Source of the DNA: Urechis unicinctus
Taxonomy: Eukaryota; Annelida; Polychaeta; Xenopneusta; Urechidae
Length of the DNA stretch: 64,000 bases
Direction: 5' to 3'
Assembly: GCA_034190875.2 (NCBI GenBank)
Contig: CM067355.1
Location: 33,611,314-33,675,313 of the forward strand
In this document: positions 17,136 to 30,240 of the stretch, piece by piece
Numbering within the stretch: position 1 is the stretch's first letter
Layout of the letters: each line of letters starts with the position of its first letter
Position numbers and translations under genes: made by a program
The notes under the pieces: model-generated
Databases searched by the model: none
What the model was told of the DNA's origin: nothing
Seen by the model: the letters and a program-made list of their open reading frames with translations, nothing else

Positions 17136-17639
17136 GCATGTTGTGTATGCATGTTGCTGTTGTACCTGAGTTCTTCTTAATCATGTGTAATAATGCAAGT
17201 ACAACTATCCGCTGCTATGAAACGACAGGCTTATCACTTTATGGGTTAATGATGAAAAATAGCTTGAAGCACCTTTAAGGTTGTAGTATTCGATTTGCAT
17301 AACAATTAATCTTAGTAAAGACTACGAAGCGGTCGACCCGTGTATTGCAGCGTGCAAACCATTGAGTGAAAGCAGCTACAAGCAAAGAACTGCTGATAAT
17401 TAGCGTGAAGCACATCATAGAATGCGTCGATCCGGCGTTCGTAAACATGGACAATTTAGTCTGTTAAAAATGATCTGATTGCAAAACAAACGGTTTTATC
17501 ATATAACCATGACAGCCATAATGATTAAAACTATGGTGTGGTGGCGTAAATAATTCCTGTGTGTAGAAGCTTCATGTTCTTGCTAACTCCATGACCTGTA
17601 ATGATGCAAAGTTCTGTTGAATAACTGAAGAGTTGTTAG

Positions 17640-17757
17640 GTCATGTCAGCAAGGCCACACTGCTTGATAGGTCATGTCAGCTAGGTCACACTGCTTGATT
17701 GGTCATGTCAGCAAGGTCACACTGCTTGATAGGTCATGTCAGTAAGGTCACGCTGCT
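17640..17757. repeat. 31-bp minisatellite, about 4 units
   Basis: Four near-identical units containing GGTCATGTCAGCAAGGTCAC. The array overlaps the tentative last exon of the allatotropin-like gene. Confidence 0.9.
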
Positions 17758-19167
17758 CTCGTCTGAAGAATCACATTAATACCACACCGATTTGACTTTC
17801 CAGTAAAGCAATTGCGTATTGCATCAAAACGGTTAAAAGCAAAACAAGTTTTATATATTTTTTTCTCGTGTTTTAATAGCGTACTTCTATTTATGGAAAC
17901 TCCACGTTTAATAAAAACACTCTTAGGTGACAAGGTCACTGCCTCTGGATGCTCAATTTCGGATCCAGAGGCAGTATGTGTTGCAAAGTGATCAACTTCA
18001 TTTCTTACCCTCACTGTTGAGAATGTTGTTAACCAACTGAAGAGCCACGAGAGGATTGTCGAGAAGCATCTGCCTGATATTGTCATCTGTCAACTCTATC
18101 CTGCAAAACATGCGTCCATCAACATTACTTTAACATCATCAATATAAAGATGTTACGGACATTGCTATGTCATACATACCGATATATAACTCGATCTACC
18201 GCTCCTCATTATGTATGGCTTTACTTGACGCAACATGAATTGTTCATGACGTACAGCAGCATAATGACATCTTTCATGTGACATAACATGTCAAATAACA
18301 CAAGCTACCTCGCAGTATCTCAAGTGGCACATATATAAATGTTCCAATGCCTCCTATATTAACCATTTAAAGCTATACAGATCAACAGGGCATGCTGTCA
18401 ACTTTACTGTTACAGCAGCAATGTGCGATATATGTCTTAGTTATTGGCGCAATATGCGATGTTTTTCTATGCTACTGAAGCAATATGCTACTTTTCTAAA
18501 TGATACTGCAGCAATGTATAATGTTTCTATATGCTACAGCAGCCTTGAGCGATGTTTGTTGTCGTTGCTGCAGATAGGTGTGACCCTGTTCCTCTTTGGT
18601 ACCCAACAAATATTTGATACATTACCTTTACCAACATACGATGGCTCTCATAGTTACGGAAAAATGGCTGTATAGCCGCCGTAATGTGCGATGATTGTCT
18701 GTATGGCCACAGTAATGTGCGATTCTTATCTGTATTACCATAGTAATGTGTGATAATTGTCTGTATTGCCACAGTAATGCGCGATGCTTGTCTGTATTGC
18801 CATAGTAATATGTGATGCTTGTCTGTATTGCCCCAGTTATATGTGATGTTTGTCTGTATTGCCACAGTAATGCGATGCGTCTCTTTGTTGCCGCGACAAT
18901 ATGCTATGTCTGGCTTTTGTTATAAGGACACACAATATGCACTCTTATAGCGTTGATATCACTGTATTTCACTTACTCGTCTGTATTGTAATCATTTGAT
19001 GGTTCCAGGGCCTCGTCAAAAATGTTCGCTCTCTTCCCGAAACCATGACTGAATCTGTTGGAGGCTCCCATTATGCGAAACGGTCTGTTTCCATGGTGAC
19101 GGCGCGACCACCCCTCAACAGAAGCGGCCAATACCAACATCAGAATGAATGCTGTATGTTTCGTCAT
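17734..19167 (-). CDS. Allatotropin-like neuropeptide precursor (spliced)
   Basis: Exon 1 (19167-18977) encodes a signal peptide (MTKHTAFILMLVLAASVEG), then WSRR, then HHGNRPFRIMGASNRFSHGF, then GKR. Dibasic sites flank the peptide, and the Gly before KR would give a C-terminal amide. The form FR...(N)RFSHGF-amide fits the allatotropin family as I recall it from annelids and molluscs. Exon 1 ends at a perfect GTAAGT donor in phase 2. Exon 2 (18100-18009) continues in frame as IELTDDNIRQMLLDNPLVAL, then QLVNNILNSE. This resembles the conserved acidic/leucine-rich C-terminal segment of lophotrochozoan allatotropin precursors. Exon 3 (17762-17734, about 9 residues then a stop) fits the phase but is tentative because it touches a minisatellite. 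The product would act as a secreted neurohormone on a GPCR. Exons 1-2 are well supported. Confidence 0.8.
17938..17975. other. Small perfect hairpin in allatotropin intron
   Basis: Arms of about 13-14 bp (ACTGCCTCTGGAT and its complement ATCCAGAGGCAGT) around a loop of about 11 bp. Confidence 0.75.
18560..18890. repeat. ~32-bp degenerate minisatellite
   Basis: About nine diverged units of the type GCCACAGTAATGTGCGATG plus CTTGTCTGTATT, in the intron between exons 1 and 2 of the allatotropin-like gene. Sequence from 18,420 looks like more decayed units. Confidence 0.85.
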
Positions 19168-19547
19168 TTCCTTTTATTGATGAATTGCTTTTGCTGACAA
19201 ACAGGAGATTTTCAGCAAGTACGGTAATCTGTGTGATAAACGGCAATTAACGAAAAATACAATAGTCCATGGAAGAAAGGTTAGCTGACAAATACATACA
19301 GATTATAGGAAAAACCTAGAAACTATTTAAAATAAGGAATTCATCACCATTACCTTTGTTCAGCAATCAAAATTTCCTATTTTCTTAAATCGAGGCTTCA
19401 CGTTATCCTGCGTATCGCGTCAAAGAGTTGGCACAATTAGATCGTCATAGAAGTATTCCATTGCTAGAAAATCAAACAAATATTCAGACAATTCTAACTC
19501 ATCGTATTTGGGCCTGCAAATGACAAAGGTGGTATTGGGAACTGCTC

Positions 19548-19690
19548 TTATACCGGGCTGACTTGCTCTGGTCCTCGACAGGTCCTGACCCACTCAGTGT
19601 ATTGGAGAGCGGTACTTGTGGCAAGTCCACAGTTCGAGTATTTATCTACCACTGTCACCACTCGGGGAAGTGACTGAACGTAAACAAGAC
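19548..19690 (+). mobile_element. tRNA-like SINE, copy 1
   Basis: Contains TATTGGAGAGCGGTACTTG and CACAGTTCGAGTA, which resemble pol III A- and B-box regions of a tRNA-derived SINE. It shares layout and several short tracts with 23,298-23,420 (CCCACTC, GGAGAGCG, CGAGTA). The full length and family are unknown. Confidence 0.5.
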
Positions 19691-19992
19691 CGAGTGAGGG
19701 AAGGGCATTAATTAAAAATCGCAAGCTGTCATCGGGTTATTATCTCACCGACCCTTAGTGTTTCCAAGGCTAATTGGAGAGGCGAGAATAGTTTATAGTG
19801 ATTTGATTGTTTTCCTTTACGCTTCCGTTTCCGGGTTAATAGAGTGACGTAATGTGTTTCATTGTTAGCAATGCAGTTATATGTCGTACACTCTACGTCA
19901 GTTTACCAAAAAATTGTACAACCAACATAGGCAGAATGTTTACCTATATATTTGCATCAACCACACGCAAACAGAAGGCACGTTATCTTAAA

Positions 19993-20293
19993 CTAGTCAG
20001 CTAAGTCATACTATAACTAGTCAGCTAAGTCATACTATAACTAGTCAGCTAAGTCATACTATAACTAGTCAGCTAAGTCATACTATAACTAGTCAGCTAA
20101 GTCATACTATAACTAGTCAGCTAAGTCATACTATAACTAGTCAGCTAAGTCATACTATAACTAGTCAGCTAAGTCATACTATAACTAGTCAGCTAAGTCA
20201 TACTATAACTAGTCAGCTAAGTCATACTATAACTAGTCAGCTAAGTCATACTATAACTAGTCAGCTAAGTCATACTATAACTAGTCAGCTAAG
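19993..20293. repeat. 24-bp minisatellite, about 12.5 near-perfect units
   Basis: The unit carries CTAGTCAGCTAAGTCATACT plus ATAA. Units are almost identical, so the array is young. Each contains closely spaced TGAC/GTCA half-sites. It lies about 0.8 kb 5' of the allatotropin-like start codon on that gene's upstream side. Confidence 0.95.
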
Positions 20294-20299
20294 CAACCA

Positions 20300-21640
20300 G
20301 TTAATTGCACATGGTCGCCCATCTTGCAGTTACAGTCGATATCAATTATGTGTAACGCCACATTCTGGACATCTCCCAGTGCAATGTTAATTCGTGGACT
20401 CAGCATGCTGTAAGCACTCTTCAATCATCTGGGATTTTTTGTCAAATGAAGAGGTTGTGATGAAGCATCTCCTTATCATGGGTCCTTATCGCAGCAGGAT
20501 ACACAGGGCAGCATTGCAATCCTCTTATATACTAAGCCTACACCTCCTCATTGTTGTATTGACTTAGCACACACGTCGTGCAGATAAGCTGTGAGGCTAT
20601 TCTCCGTACATCCGAGTCAGATGGATGTACTTAATTGTAAAGTGTTTTATTTTCCTGGACGCCATGTGCAAATCTTATGAAGGACTCACCACATTAGAAA
20701 CATATATTTATTGATCCACTGTCAGTGCAACACGCGTCGGGGCATCTCATAACCAAGAGATTTCCAAGGCGTGAGCATTAACCCGTACTATGTGACAGGT
20801 GATAGGCCACGTGACCGATATCCTTTCTGGAGCGTTTGAGTCACCCCGCTAACCTCATTAGACCTTACTTTACTGTTAGATAAAAAACCAAAAGAGCTAT
20901 TTATATTTACCTGGCCGAAACGCCACACAACCAAGCACGAGACTTCACTGACCTCAATCATATAATGGGGGAAAAACCAAATGACCATTTAACGTCATCA
21001 TTTATGTAAAAGATGTCAAAGTAAATTTTCACAACGAATTACCATTATCACTATGAGGATTATAAATCTGATCATAATTGATGAGCCACTCGGGTGTTAT
21101 TTCATCCCACGAGGCTCTATTGACGGCGCTGTTCACAAAGCTATAATGGATTTGATTTTCGCATTCGAATCTCCACGGCAGTTACTGAAGCTGACATTTT
21201 ATCATCTTCCCATCACGCTGCGTAGCACTCATCTATTAACAACCTTACTCAATTGTCCTTTTAAACGCGACTGACTTTGGTCCGATGAAAAGAGTCTTGG
21301 AAATAAATTACCTTTCCATTTCGTCATTCTACGCGACAAAAGAAATGACCAAATCATCAATCTACAAAACGCAAGCCAAATCGCACCATCCTCCTACCAA
21401 ACAGTAGCATCAATCTACAATCGCTATTTCAGTATGCATCACGCTTTAGCAGATGGTATCAATGTTAACACCTTGGACAATATGGCTAATTCGGAAAGAA
21501 AAATAGAGTTATTGTCTAGAGTCCCCGCTGCCTTGATGTACATCTAACTCGGTGACCAAAGACAAGTTTTCATGGATACGTTCTTTCTATATAAAACGTG
21601 CTGCTGCTTTGGATGGTGACATCTATAACAATATGACTTT
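20300..21640. other. No gene recognised
   Basis: Unique-looking sequence with only short, conflicting open frames. It would contain upstream sequence of the allatotropin-like gene and 5' parts of duplication unit C. Confidence 0.45.
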
Positions 21641-21839
21641 GATGCTTGCATGATCACCAGGAACTCCGATGCTATTTGGCTGTGTTATGCCGAATACTGG
21701 GGTGAAATATGTCGGTCGAGTTACCGAAACAAACGATGGACACACTTGCCAAAAGAAGCAGTCAGTTAGATACAATTGCCGTATAACACCTGTATTAGAT
21801 AACCAATTAGCATTATGAAGCACCTGACTTTAACTAAAC

Positions 21840-22552
21840 TGATTATGATTAGCTACACTTCCAATTGAACTGATAATGATTCGCTACTCTTCCAATTGAA
21901 CTGATAAGGATTAGCTACTCTTCCAATTGAACTGATAATGATTGGCTACTCTTCCAATTGAACTAGCTACTCTTCCAATTGAACTGATAATGATTAGCTA
22001 CTCTTCCAATTGAACTGATAATGATTCGCTACTCTTCCAAGTGAACTGATAATGATTGGCTACTCTTCCAATTGAACTGATAATGATTAGCTACTCTTCC
22101 AATTGAACTGATAATGATTAGCTACTCTTCCAATTGAACTGATAATGATTATCTACTCTTCCAATTGAACTGATAATGATTAGCTACTCTTCCAATTGAA
22201 CTGATAATGATTCGCTACTCTTCCAATTGAACTGATAATGATTCGCTACTCTTCCAATTGAACTGATAATGATTAGCTACTCTTCCAATTGAACTGCTAT
22301 AATGAACTGATAATGCTAGCTACTCTTCCAATTGAACTGATAATGATTAGCTACTCTTCCAATTGAACTGATAATGATTCGCTACTCTTCCAATTGAACT
22401 GATAATGATTCGCTACTCTTCCAATTGAACTGATAATGATTATCTACTCTTCCAATTGAACTGATAATGAATAGCTACTCTTCCACGTGAACTGATAATG
22501 ATTGGCTACTCTTCTAATTGAACTGATAATGATTAACTACTCTTCCAATTGA
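21840..22552. repeat. 31-bp minisatellite, about 23 units
   Basis: Each unit carries CTACTCTTCCAATTGAACTG plus ATAATGATTAG, with a few short or variant units. The unit matches intron sequence of copy A (reverse of about 2790-2820: GAGCTGATAATGACTCC...CTACTCTTC). The array is thus an expansion of ancestral kringle-PAN intron sequence that happened only in copy C. Confidence 0.93.
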
Positions 22553-22828
22553 TACCACATTATGTTTTTTATTATGTGTACGCTTTCCGTTGTAGTCAAT
22601 CATTTCTGTCACCGCATGACATTAGGTGGGACAATGATACCCCATTTGGCAAGACAGTAATGCAAAGGATCCAAACAACTATCTGGATGCTAATTTGACT
22701 CAGACAGAGACCTTCTGTAGGGAGTCTTATGGAGAGACCAAGAGCGGCCCTGGGTGCTACACAACGATACGTAACCAATTATGGCAAAGGTGCTCCATAC
22801 CTAGGTGTGGACCGGCTGAAACTGAAGG

Positions 22829-23110
22829 TCAATCATCATCATGATCACTGCCATCATCATCAATATCACCATGATCCATCAGATAACCATCATCATTGTC
22901 ATCATGATCACTGCCATCATCATCAATATCACCATGATCCATCAGATAACCATCATCATTGTCATCATGATCACTGCCATCATCATCAATATCACCATGA
23001 TCCATCAGATAACCATCATCATTGTCATCATGATCATCACCACCGTTGGCAGCATCATATTCATCACCATCATCATCATTATCATCATCATCACCTTCAC
23101 AAACATTACC
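22829..23110. repeat. CAT-rich array with a 63-bp higher-order unit
   Basis: Three near-identical 63-bp units (22,840 to about 23,030) made of CATCAT, CACTGCC and CCATGATCCATCAGATAACC, then simple CAT repeats. Frames rich in His, Asp or Ile across it are artefacts. Confidence 0.93.
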
Positions 23111-23297
23111 ATCATAGTCATCCATATCATAGCTGCCTTATAATCATCGTCATTGGCTATATTGTTTTCATAAGCAATAAAAGCCCTTGAATTGTATGTG
23201 TTCTTTACTATCTGTAAGTTGATAATATTCATCTGTAAATAAGATCATAGAGCCAGGATGTGTCACCAAGCACCACCTGCTGTGATGTGGGAACCTG

Positions 23298-23420
23298 TAT
23301 TTATACCAGCCTGGCGTTCTTCAGCCTCTGAACGGGTTTGCCCCACTCGTTAGTTGGGAGAGCGTTCCTCCTCTGCAGCGCAAGTACGAGTAATTATGGC
23401 CCGCTGCCTCTCGTCCGGAA
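23298..23420 (+). mobile_element. tRNA-like SINE, copy 2
   Basis: Resembles 19,548-19,690: CCCACTCGTTAGTTGGGAGA, then GCGCAAGTACGAGTAATTAT. It directly follows the truncated PAN exon of copy C. Confidence 0.45.
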
Positions 23421-24785
23421 TGCAACCAATAGAGAAAGCAGCAACCACATTGATAAATGACCAGTAGTTTGTTTTCTCCATACTTAGGAATTCTCATCTA
23501 TTCTAAGTAAACAATTACATTCTTTTTTCACCGTGGTGACACCTGATTATGCTGACGTTTAACTTAACTTAGCCACAGCATGCACATTACGACCAGCTTC
23601 ATATACAAAGAAGGTCCCCCATGCATGTGTCTAGATAACCGATATACCTGTATTTATTTATAAACACGTCAACTCTTGCGTCTCTGTGAATTCCAAGTTG
23701 TCTGACTATTCACATCGCAAGTCTTGGATCAGGTTGTGGGCCAACCATAGTGTTTACACGTTGACGAAAACGCAATGACGTCACTCACATCAGAGGAACA
23801 TGTAACATGGGCCTATCATGCGATGAAGCACTTGGATATAAAACCTCATTATCACGGGCTGTCATCACCATTAATAAGCACTTCATCAGCATTGTCAGGT
23901 GGGCTTTACAAATACTTGTGAAGCGCTATATACTCACGCACTATGGTGAGACTATTAGTTAAGGGTCTTTTGTTGGATGTTAACAGTGGATCTTTTGATT
24001 GACATTGCCCTACTCTATGCGTGAAGTATCAGGGACGTAGTAACCTTGGGATGTCAGGGGCAGCTCATAAGCTCATTAGTCCTGATGAATAAAACATACT
24101 GCAGTGAGTGTGCCTCGGTGGTGCTGAGATGACATTCTGTCAATGCTATTTGTGATTAAATTTTCAATGCAAAGAGCTCCGGTGAAGTGACTTGGGGCTT
24201 TTGCAATTCATATTAACCATTGAAACACTGCAAGAAACAAACTGCGTTATTAAGCCAATAGTATCAATGCATCCCATGATTCGTGGTATCTATGACGTCA
24301 CAATAAAATAGGCAACGCCCACATTGATGAAGTGTGACTGCTGATGAAAGAGTCTATTGTTTGTCTAGTGTTCCAGAAACTCGCTATTCACACATCAAGT
24401 TTCCCTTGGCCGGCGCAGCGACGCTTATGTTCACAGAGAAGGCGCAGTAGGCCTTTCTCAAACATTTAGACACGAGCCCATTTTCCACCGAAGTGCTTGT
24501 GATAACCTTTTTCCTTGCCGAGCTTCCCTGTGACATAAATGACAAGTTTTACCGGACAACATCGTCCTTATGTTGCCAAGTATTTAATAAGCACTACATT
24601 CGTATAATGAAATGGGCGTGCCCATCCACCGTGGAGCACAATGCACACAAACACAAGATGGCCACACAAACTATTTGACAAAAGATGATGATGCTCCAGA
24701 TGTAAGGCGACGAACACTGCCTAATTGCATGCGGTGTCATTTATCATTTGATTCAAAAGACATTGAATATGTACAGTGACAAATA
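23420..24785. other. Flank of unit C, duplicated, no gene
   Basis: 23,520-24,230 is the partner of 12,890-13,740. 23,860-23,970 and 24,580-24,610 resemble 15,370-15,480 (TATTTAATAAGCACTACATTC). No coding potential was recognised. Confidence 0.6.
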
Positions 24786-26500
24786 CTGGCGTTGAATTCT
24801 TGCCATTCATAACAGAATATTGTACTGACAGATACTGTCGTTGAATTCCTGCCATTCATATGAACAGACATATGAATATTGTACAGTGACAAATACTGGC
24901 GTTGAATTCCTGCCATTCATATGAACAGACATTAGAATATTGTACAGTGACGAATACTGGCGTTGAATTGCTGCGATTCATATGAACAGACATTGGAATA
25001 TTGTACAGTGACAAATACTGGCGTTGAATTCTTGCCATTCATATGAACAGACGTTGACAAATACTGGCGTTGAATTCCTGCCATTCATTGTACATTGTAC
25101 AGCGACGAATACTGGCGTTGAATTCCTGCCATTCATATGAACAGACATTGGAATATTGTACAGTGACAAATACTGGCGTTGAATTCTTGCCATTCATATG
25201 AACAGACATTTGAATATTGTACAGTGACAAATACTGGCGTTGAATTCTTGCCATTCATATGAACAGACATTTGAATATTGTACAGTGACAAATACTGGCG
25301 TTGAATTCTTGCCATTCATATGAACAGACATATGAATATTGTACAGTGACAAATACTGGCGTTGAATTCCTGCCATTCATATGAACAGACATTAGAATAT
25401 TGTACAGCGACAAATACTGGCGTTGAATTCCTGCCATTCATATGAACAGACATTGGAATATTGTACAGTGACAAATACTGGCGTTGAATTCCTGCCATTC
25501 ATATGAACAGACATTGGAATATTGTACAGTGACAAATACTGGCGTTGAATTGCTGCCATTCATATGAACAGACATTGGAATATTGTACAGTGACAAATAC
25601 TGGCGTTGAATTCTGCCATTCATATGAACAGACATTGGAATATTGTACATTGACAAATACTGGCGTTGAAATTCATATGAACAGACATTCAAATATGAAA
25701 TTCATAGACAGACATTGGAATATTGTACATTGACAAATACTGGCGTTGAATTCCTGCCATTCATTCAGATATGACAAATAACAGACATTAGACAAAATAT
25801 TGTATGAACAGACATGGAATATTGTACAGTGACAAATACTGGCGTTGAATTCCTGCCATTCATATGAACAGACATTGGAATATTGTACAGTGACAAATAC
25901 TGGCGTTGAATTCTTGCCATTCATATGAATAACAGACATTGGCGTTGAATATTGTACAGTGACAAATACTGGCGTTGAATTGCTGCCATTCATATTCATA
26001 TGTACAGTGACAGACATTGAATATTGTACAGTGACAATACTGGCGTTGAATTCTTGCCATTCATATGAACAGACATTGGAATATTGTACAGTGACAAATA
26101 CTGGCGTTGAATTCCTGCCATTCATATGAACAGACATTTGAATATTGTACAGTGACAAATACTGGCGTTGAATTGCTGCCATTCATATGAACAGACATTT
26201 GAATATTGTACAGTGACAAATACTGGCGTTGAATTCTTGCCATTCATATGAACAGACATTTGAATATTGTACAGTGACAAATACTGGCGTTGAATTGAAT
26301 ATTGCCATTCATATGAACAGACATTTGAATATTGTACAGTGACAGCGTTGAACATTTGACATTTGAATTGTACAGTGACAAATACTGGCGTTGAATTCTT
26401 GCCATTCATATGAACAGACATTGGAATATTGTACAGTGACAAATACTGGCGTTGAATTGCTGCCATTCATATGAACAGACATTAGAATATTGTACATTTC
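24785..26500. repeat. 61-bp satellite array, about 27 units
   Basis: Head-to-tail units carrying CATTCATATGAACAGACATT, GGAATATTGTACAGTGACAA and ATACTGGCGTTGAATTCCTG. Units are regular up to about 25.66 kb and again from 26.06 kb, with truncated and scrambled units between. As 61 is not a multiple of 3, every frame is visited in turn, producing many stacked 60-residue minus-strand frames that are not genes. Confidence 0.97.
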
Positions 26501-28680
26501 CACATCTAGTGACGACAATTCACTGCAGACACGTTATTCCGAGGAGCGACTTTGGCTTTGTCTTTACCTGGTGTCCAGGCACTGTGGTCTGCTTTGGGCT
26601 TGGTCTTAGCTCGAATGGGTTATCCAACAACCAAGTCTGGCAGTGGCTTAGCGTTTAGGTCGTAGAACTTCTTTGTCTTGCGACGCTTATTCACTAGTTG
26701 CTCTGTGACAGCTGTCGGCACTTGCTGGTACAGACTAGTGCTGCAGAGTGTCCGATGCAACATCAGTCTATGTACTGGTGAACTGTCAATCACTAGACTC
26801 AAAGTGCTTCTTCCTTCCTGCAAGACTTTCCACAATTCACTATTTACCAGCCTTTGCATTTTTTTACAATGCCTGGTGCTGTCTTTACTGCAGCTTCCCC
26901 GCTACCGTTTGACTTGCTACGATGGTGAATGCTTGTAACATGATGTATATCCCAGTCTGCAAACTATTTTCATGCATAATTGGGACCATTGTCACCGATG
27001 AGTGTTTCTGACATCCCTTGTCGGTTTTATTTTGTTAACTAGCGTAATTCCAGTGATGACTTCAAGCTCACCGATCTCAATGTAGTCTAAATATATGTCT
27101 ACATAGACACAGTAGGGTTGTCCATCAGTCCCCAAACTGTCACCGACTGCTACTTAGCAAGGAGTTAGAAGCAATTGTTGAGTCATCAAAGGTTCCTATA
27201 CCTGTACTGGCTGTGCTTCTGGTCAGATGGTACACTTCAGTATGGCTTCAGTAAGCTGCTTTTTGCATTAGGGGACTGTGTACGGAATTCCCAAGTGCGC
27301 GCCGTGGACTCTATTGATCATGTAGGTCTCATGCAAGATGGTACAAGTGCGAGCCGTGGGCTCTGTTGATTATTTCAGGTCTCATGGAGGTTGGTTCAAG
27401 TGCGAGCCGTGGGCTCTGTTGATATTTCAGGTCTCATGGAAGATGGTACAAGTGCGAGCCGTGGGCTCTGTTGATATTTCAGGTCTCATGGAAGTGGCTA
27501 CGATGATTCGGGTTCCTCTGAAACCTTGTCTATTTTGAGATGCAATTTGGCTTTGTCATCTGGCAAATTAGTGTTTGTAGCGTCTTTTGTCTTAAGTGTT
27601 GAAGACGCTCATCTCTTACAAGGATTGTATCATCCTTATTGGTGTTGTTTTATTGCCTCCTATAACTGGCATTCAGCTGCTAAGTTGTAGATGAGGAAGT
27701 CTGGCATCGAAGTGGTGTTCTGGTAAGCATTCTCTTGACAGTGTGGCCCTTATTAACATCTTGTGTCCTCGCTTGTAGCAAACGTTAAGAGAGTACTTTT
27801 GAAGCCTGCATCTAATCATTTGAAAGTGTTGGGACTTAACATATTGAATATTGCTGACATCAGTGTTTGTGGTCTGTTAGACCTACCACATTCCCCTTGT
27901 CTAGTGTGTACTGCTCAAAACGTTCAGTAGCAAATAGAATCGCCAGGTGCTCTCTGTTTGTGACAAACTTTGCTGCATGTTTGACAAGTCTTGCCAGATG
28001 CTGGGCATTACCGCCACAGTATCTACTGTCACTGACTGTTTCTGCGTAGGTTGTTCCCTTTTATATTTCACAATGTCTCTGCTCTCTATTGGTTCCACCT
28101 GCTGTAGTTGCTGATCTCTAGAGTAAAACTTGACACACGAAGTGATCGAACGCGTGTGTTTGGATCCAGAATCCCAAAGACGATCCTGTCCCTTAAAATC
28201 TCATCTTGTAAGCTTCTATACTGACAAGCAGCTGTCAGCTTTTTAAGTCCATTCAGGTAATTATCTAGTCTCCCCTGCTCCCAGTGCTGCATAAATCCAT
28301 CGCTCTTTTGTCCCATTTTTGCGAAACGGCGGCTGCTTAATCGTGTCAAACGTACCTATTATCCTTTGTGGGCGCCATATAAGACATTTACTTACTTACT
28401 TCTGCTCGTGGTAACACAGATTAAACATGTACCTTTCGCATATGGCGTTTGGTTGAGGTTCGTAATGTTCACCGATGGAGAATCTCTTGTGGATCCTGTC
28501 GATGAGCGACTGGCAGCGGCAGGTTTTTGCAAACCTGATAGCAGTATGTAGCCCTCACCGTGGGTAGATTGCGGATTAGAATAGCCCTATCTTTCTTCTT
28601 TAGTTCATTGGCTATGACGTAAATATTCCAGCTTGCCTTAAAGAATTGTCGGTTTGCTGTCACCCACTAAGAATCTACTA
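26500..28680 (-). mobile_element. Ty3/gypsy-type LTR retroelement fossil
   Basis: Broken, partial element on the minus strand. From its 5' end it shows gag-like sequence (about 28.09-28.66 kb, with the DNYLNGLKKLTAACQYRSLQ type motif), a zinc-knuckle-like patch near 27.96 kb, and the end of an integrase with its C-terminal tail (about 26.62-27.0 kb, FYDLNAKPLPDLVVG type). Most of protease, reverse transcriptase and RNase H is absent, and no pair of LTRs was recognised. It carries many breaks and looks old. The 3' end abuts the 61-bp satellite. Confidence 0.75.
27285..27490. repeat. ~52-bp minisatellite, about 4 units, inside the gypsy fossil
   Basis: Units share GTGCGAGCCGTGGGCTCTGT and CAGGTCTCATGGA. 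The array arose within the decayed element. Confidence 0.88.
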
Positions 28681-28689
28681 ACGCAACAG

Positions 28690-29270
28690 AAACGCAACGT
28701 AAGTGGCAGAGAGATTCAAACGCCCGCAACAGCAACGCAGCATGAGTTGCAGAGATAGTAAACGCCTGCAGTGATTATGTGTGATAGTGACTTTAGTGTC
28801 AGAACAGAGCTACAATTCGAGTTACATGTGTGGACATGTTATGTTATCTTTCGTACATTGCGTTTGTTCATTCATTGACAGTTATAAAATCTGGCTAATG
28901 TTGCGGGGTGTTATGCGGTGATATGATTGGTCTCGACGTGGCCCTACAGCCGTGCATATGAATAAACACCTGTGTTGTTGTGGCCATTTTGACACAGCCT
29001 GATCAGGCATCACAAGACCACCGTTTATTACAATGTTTTCAATCGAGTGGCATATAATGGAATGGTAAATGAATTAGATATAGTTGCTATGGTTTTCCAT
29101 GAAACTGGTAAAGTGACTTCATGATATTTGGTAAAACTGTGTCAGTAACGTGGTGTCATAAGGTAAAACTGTGAGCCTAACGTTATGACATCATTTTTAT
29201 TTTTGGCTGTAACCGCATCGCATTTGGGAATACTGTTATAACTAAATGGCAATATATGTCAATATGACAA
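28690..29270. other. No gene recognised
   Basis: Contains a short imperfect duplication near 28.69-28.77 kb (AACGCAAC/GCAACGCA with CAGAGA). It could include part of a long terminal repeat of the neighbouring fossil, but I could not show it. Confidence 0.4.
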
Positions 29271-29279
29271 TTTTAAAAT

Positions 29280-30240
<961 letters not shown>

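Larger units (their letters stand above)
21690..23290 (+). pseudogene. Kringle-PAN copy C remnant
   Basis: Intron homologue near 21.73-21.85 kb (CGATGGACACACTTGCCAAA). Kringle C-half 2 at 22,626 to about 22,829 after an intact ACATTAG acceptor reads WDNDTPFGKTVMQRIQ, then a one-base shift, then LTQTETFCRESYGETKSG. The WCY cysteine pair is reduced to GCY. A CAT-rich array follows, as in copy A. The PAN exon start (AGCCAGGATG at about 23,253) is cut off after about 40 bp, where a SINE-like repeat begins. It is clearly broken. Confidence 0.75.

Noticed and set aside
19993-20293. 24-bp array as a CRISPR array
   Set aside because: Units abut directly without spacers. It is an ordinary minisatellite.
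22729-23190. 153-residue His-rich frame, possible metal-binding protein
   Set aside because: Its first part is an out-of-frame reading of the broken kringle exon and the rest is the CAT microsatellite.
24785-26500. 61-bp array as a CRISPR-like structure or peptide-repeat gene
   Set aside because: Repeats are contiguous with no unique spacers and the genome is eukaryotic. The stacked 60-residue frames follow from a unit length of 61.
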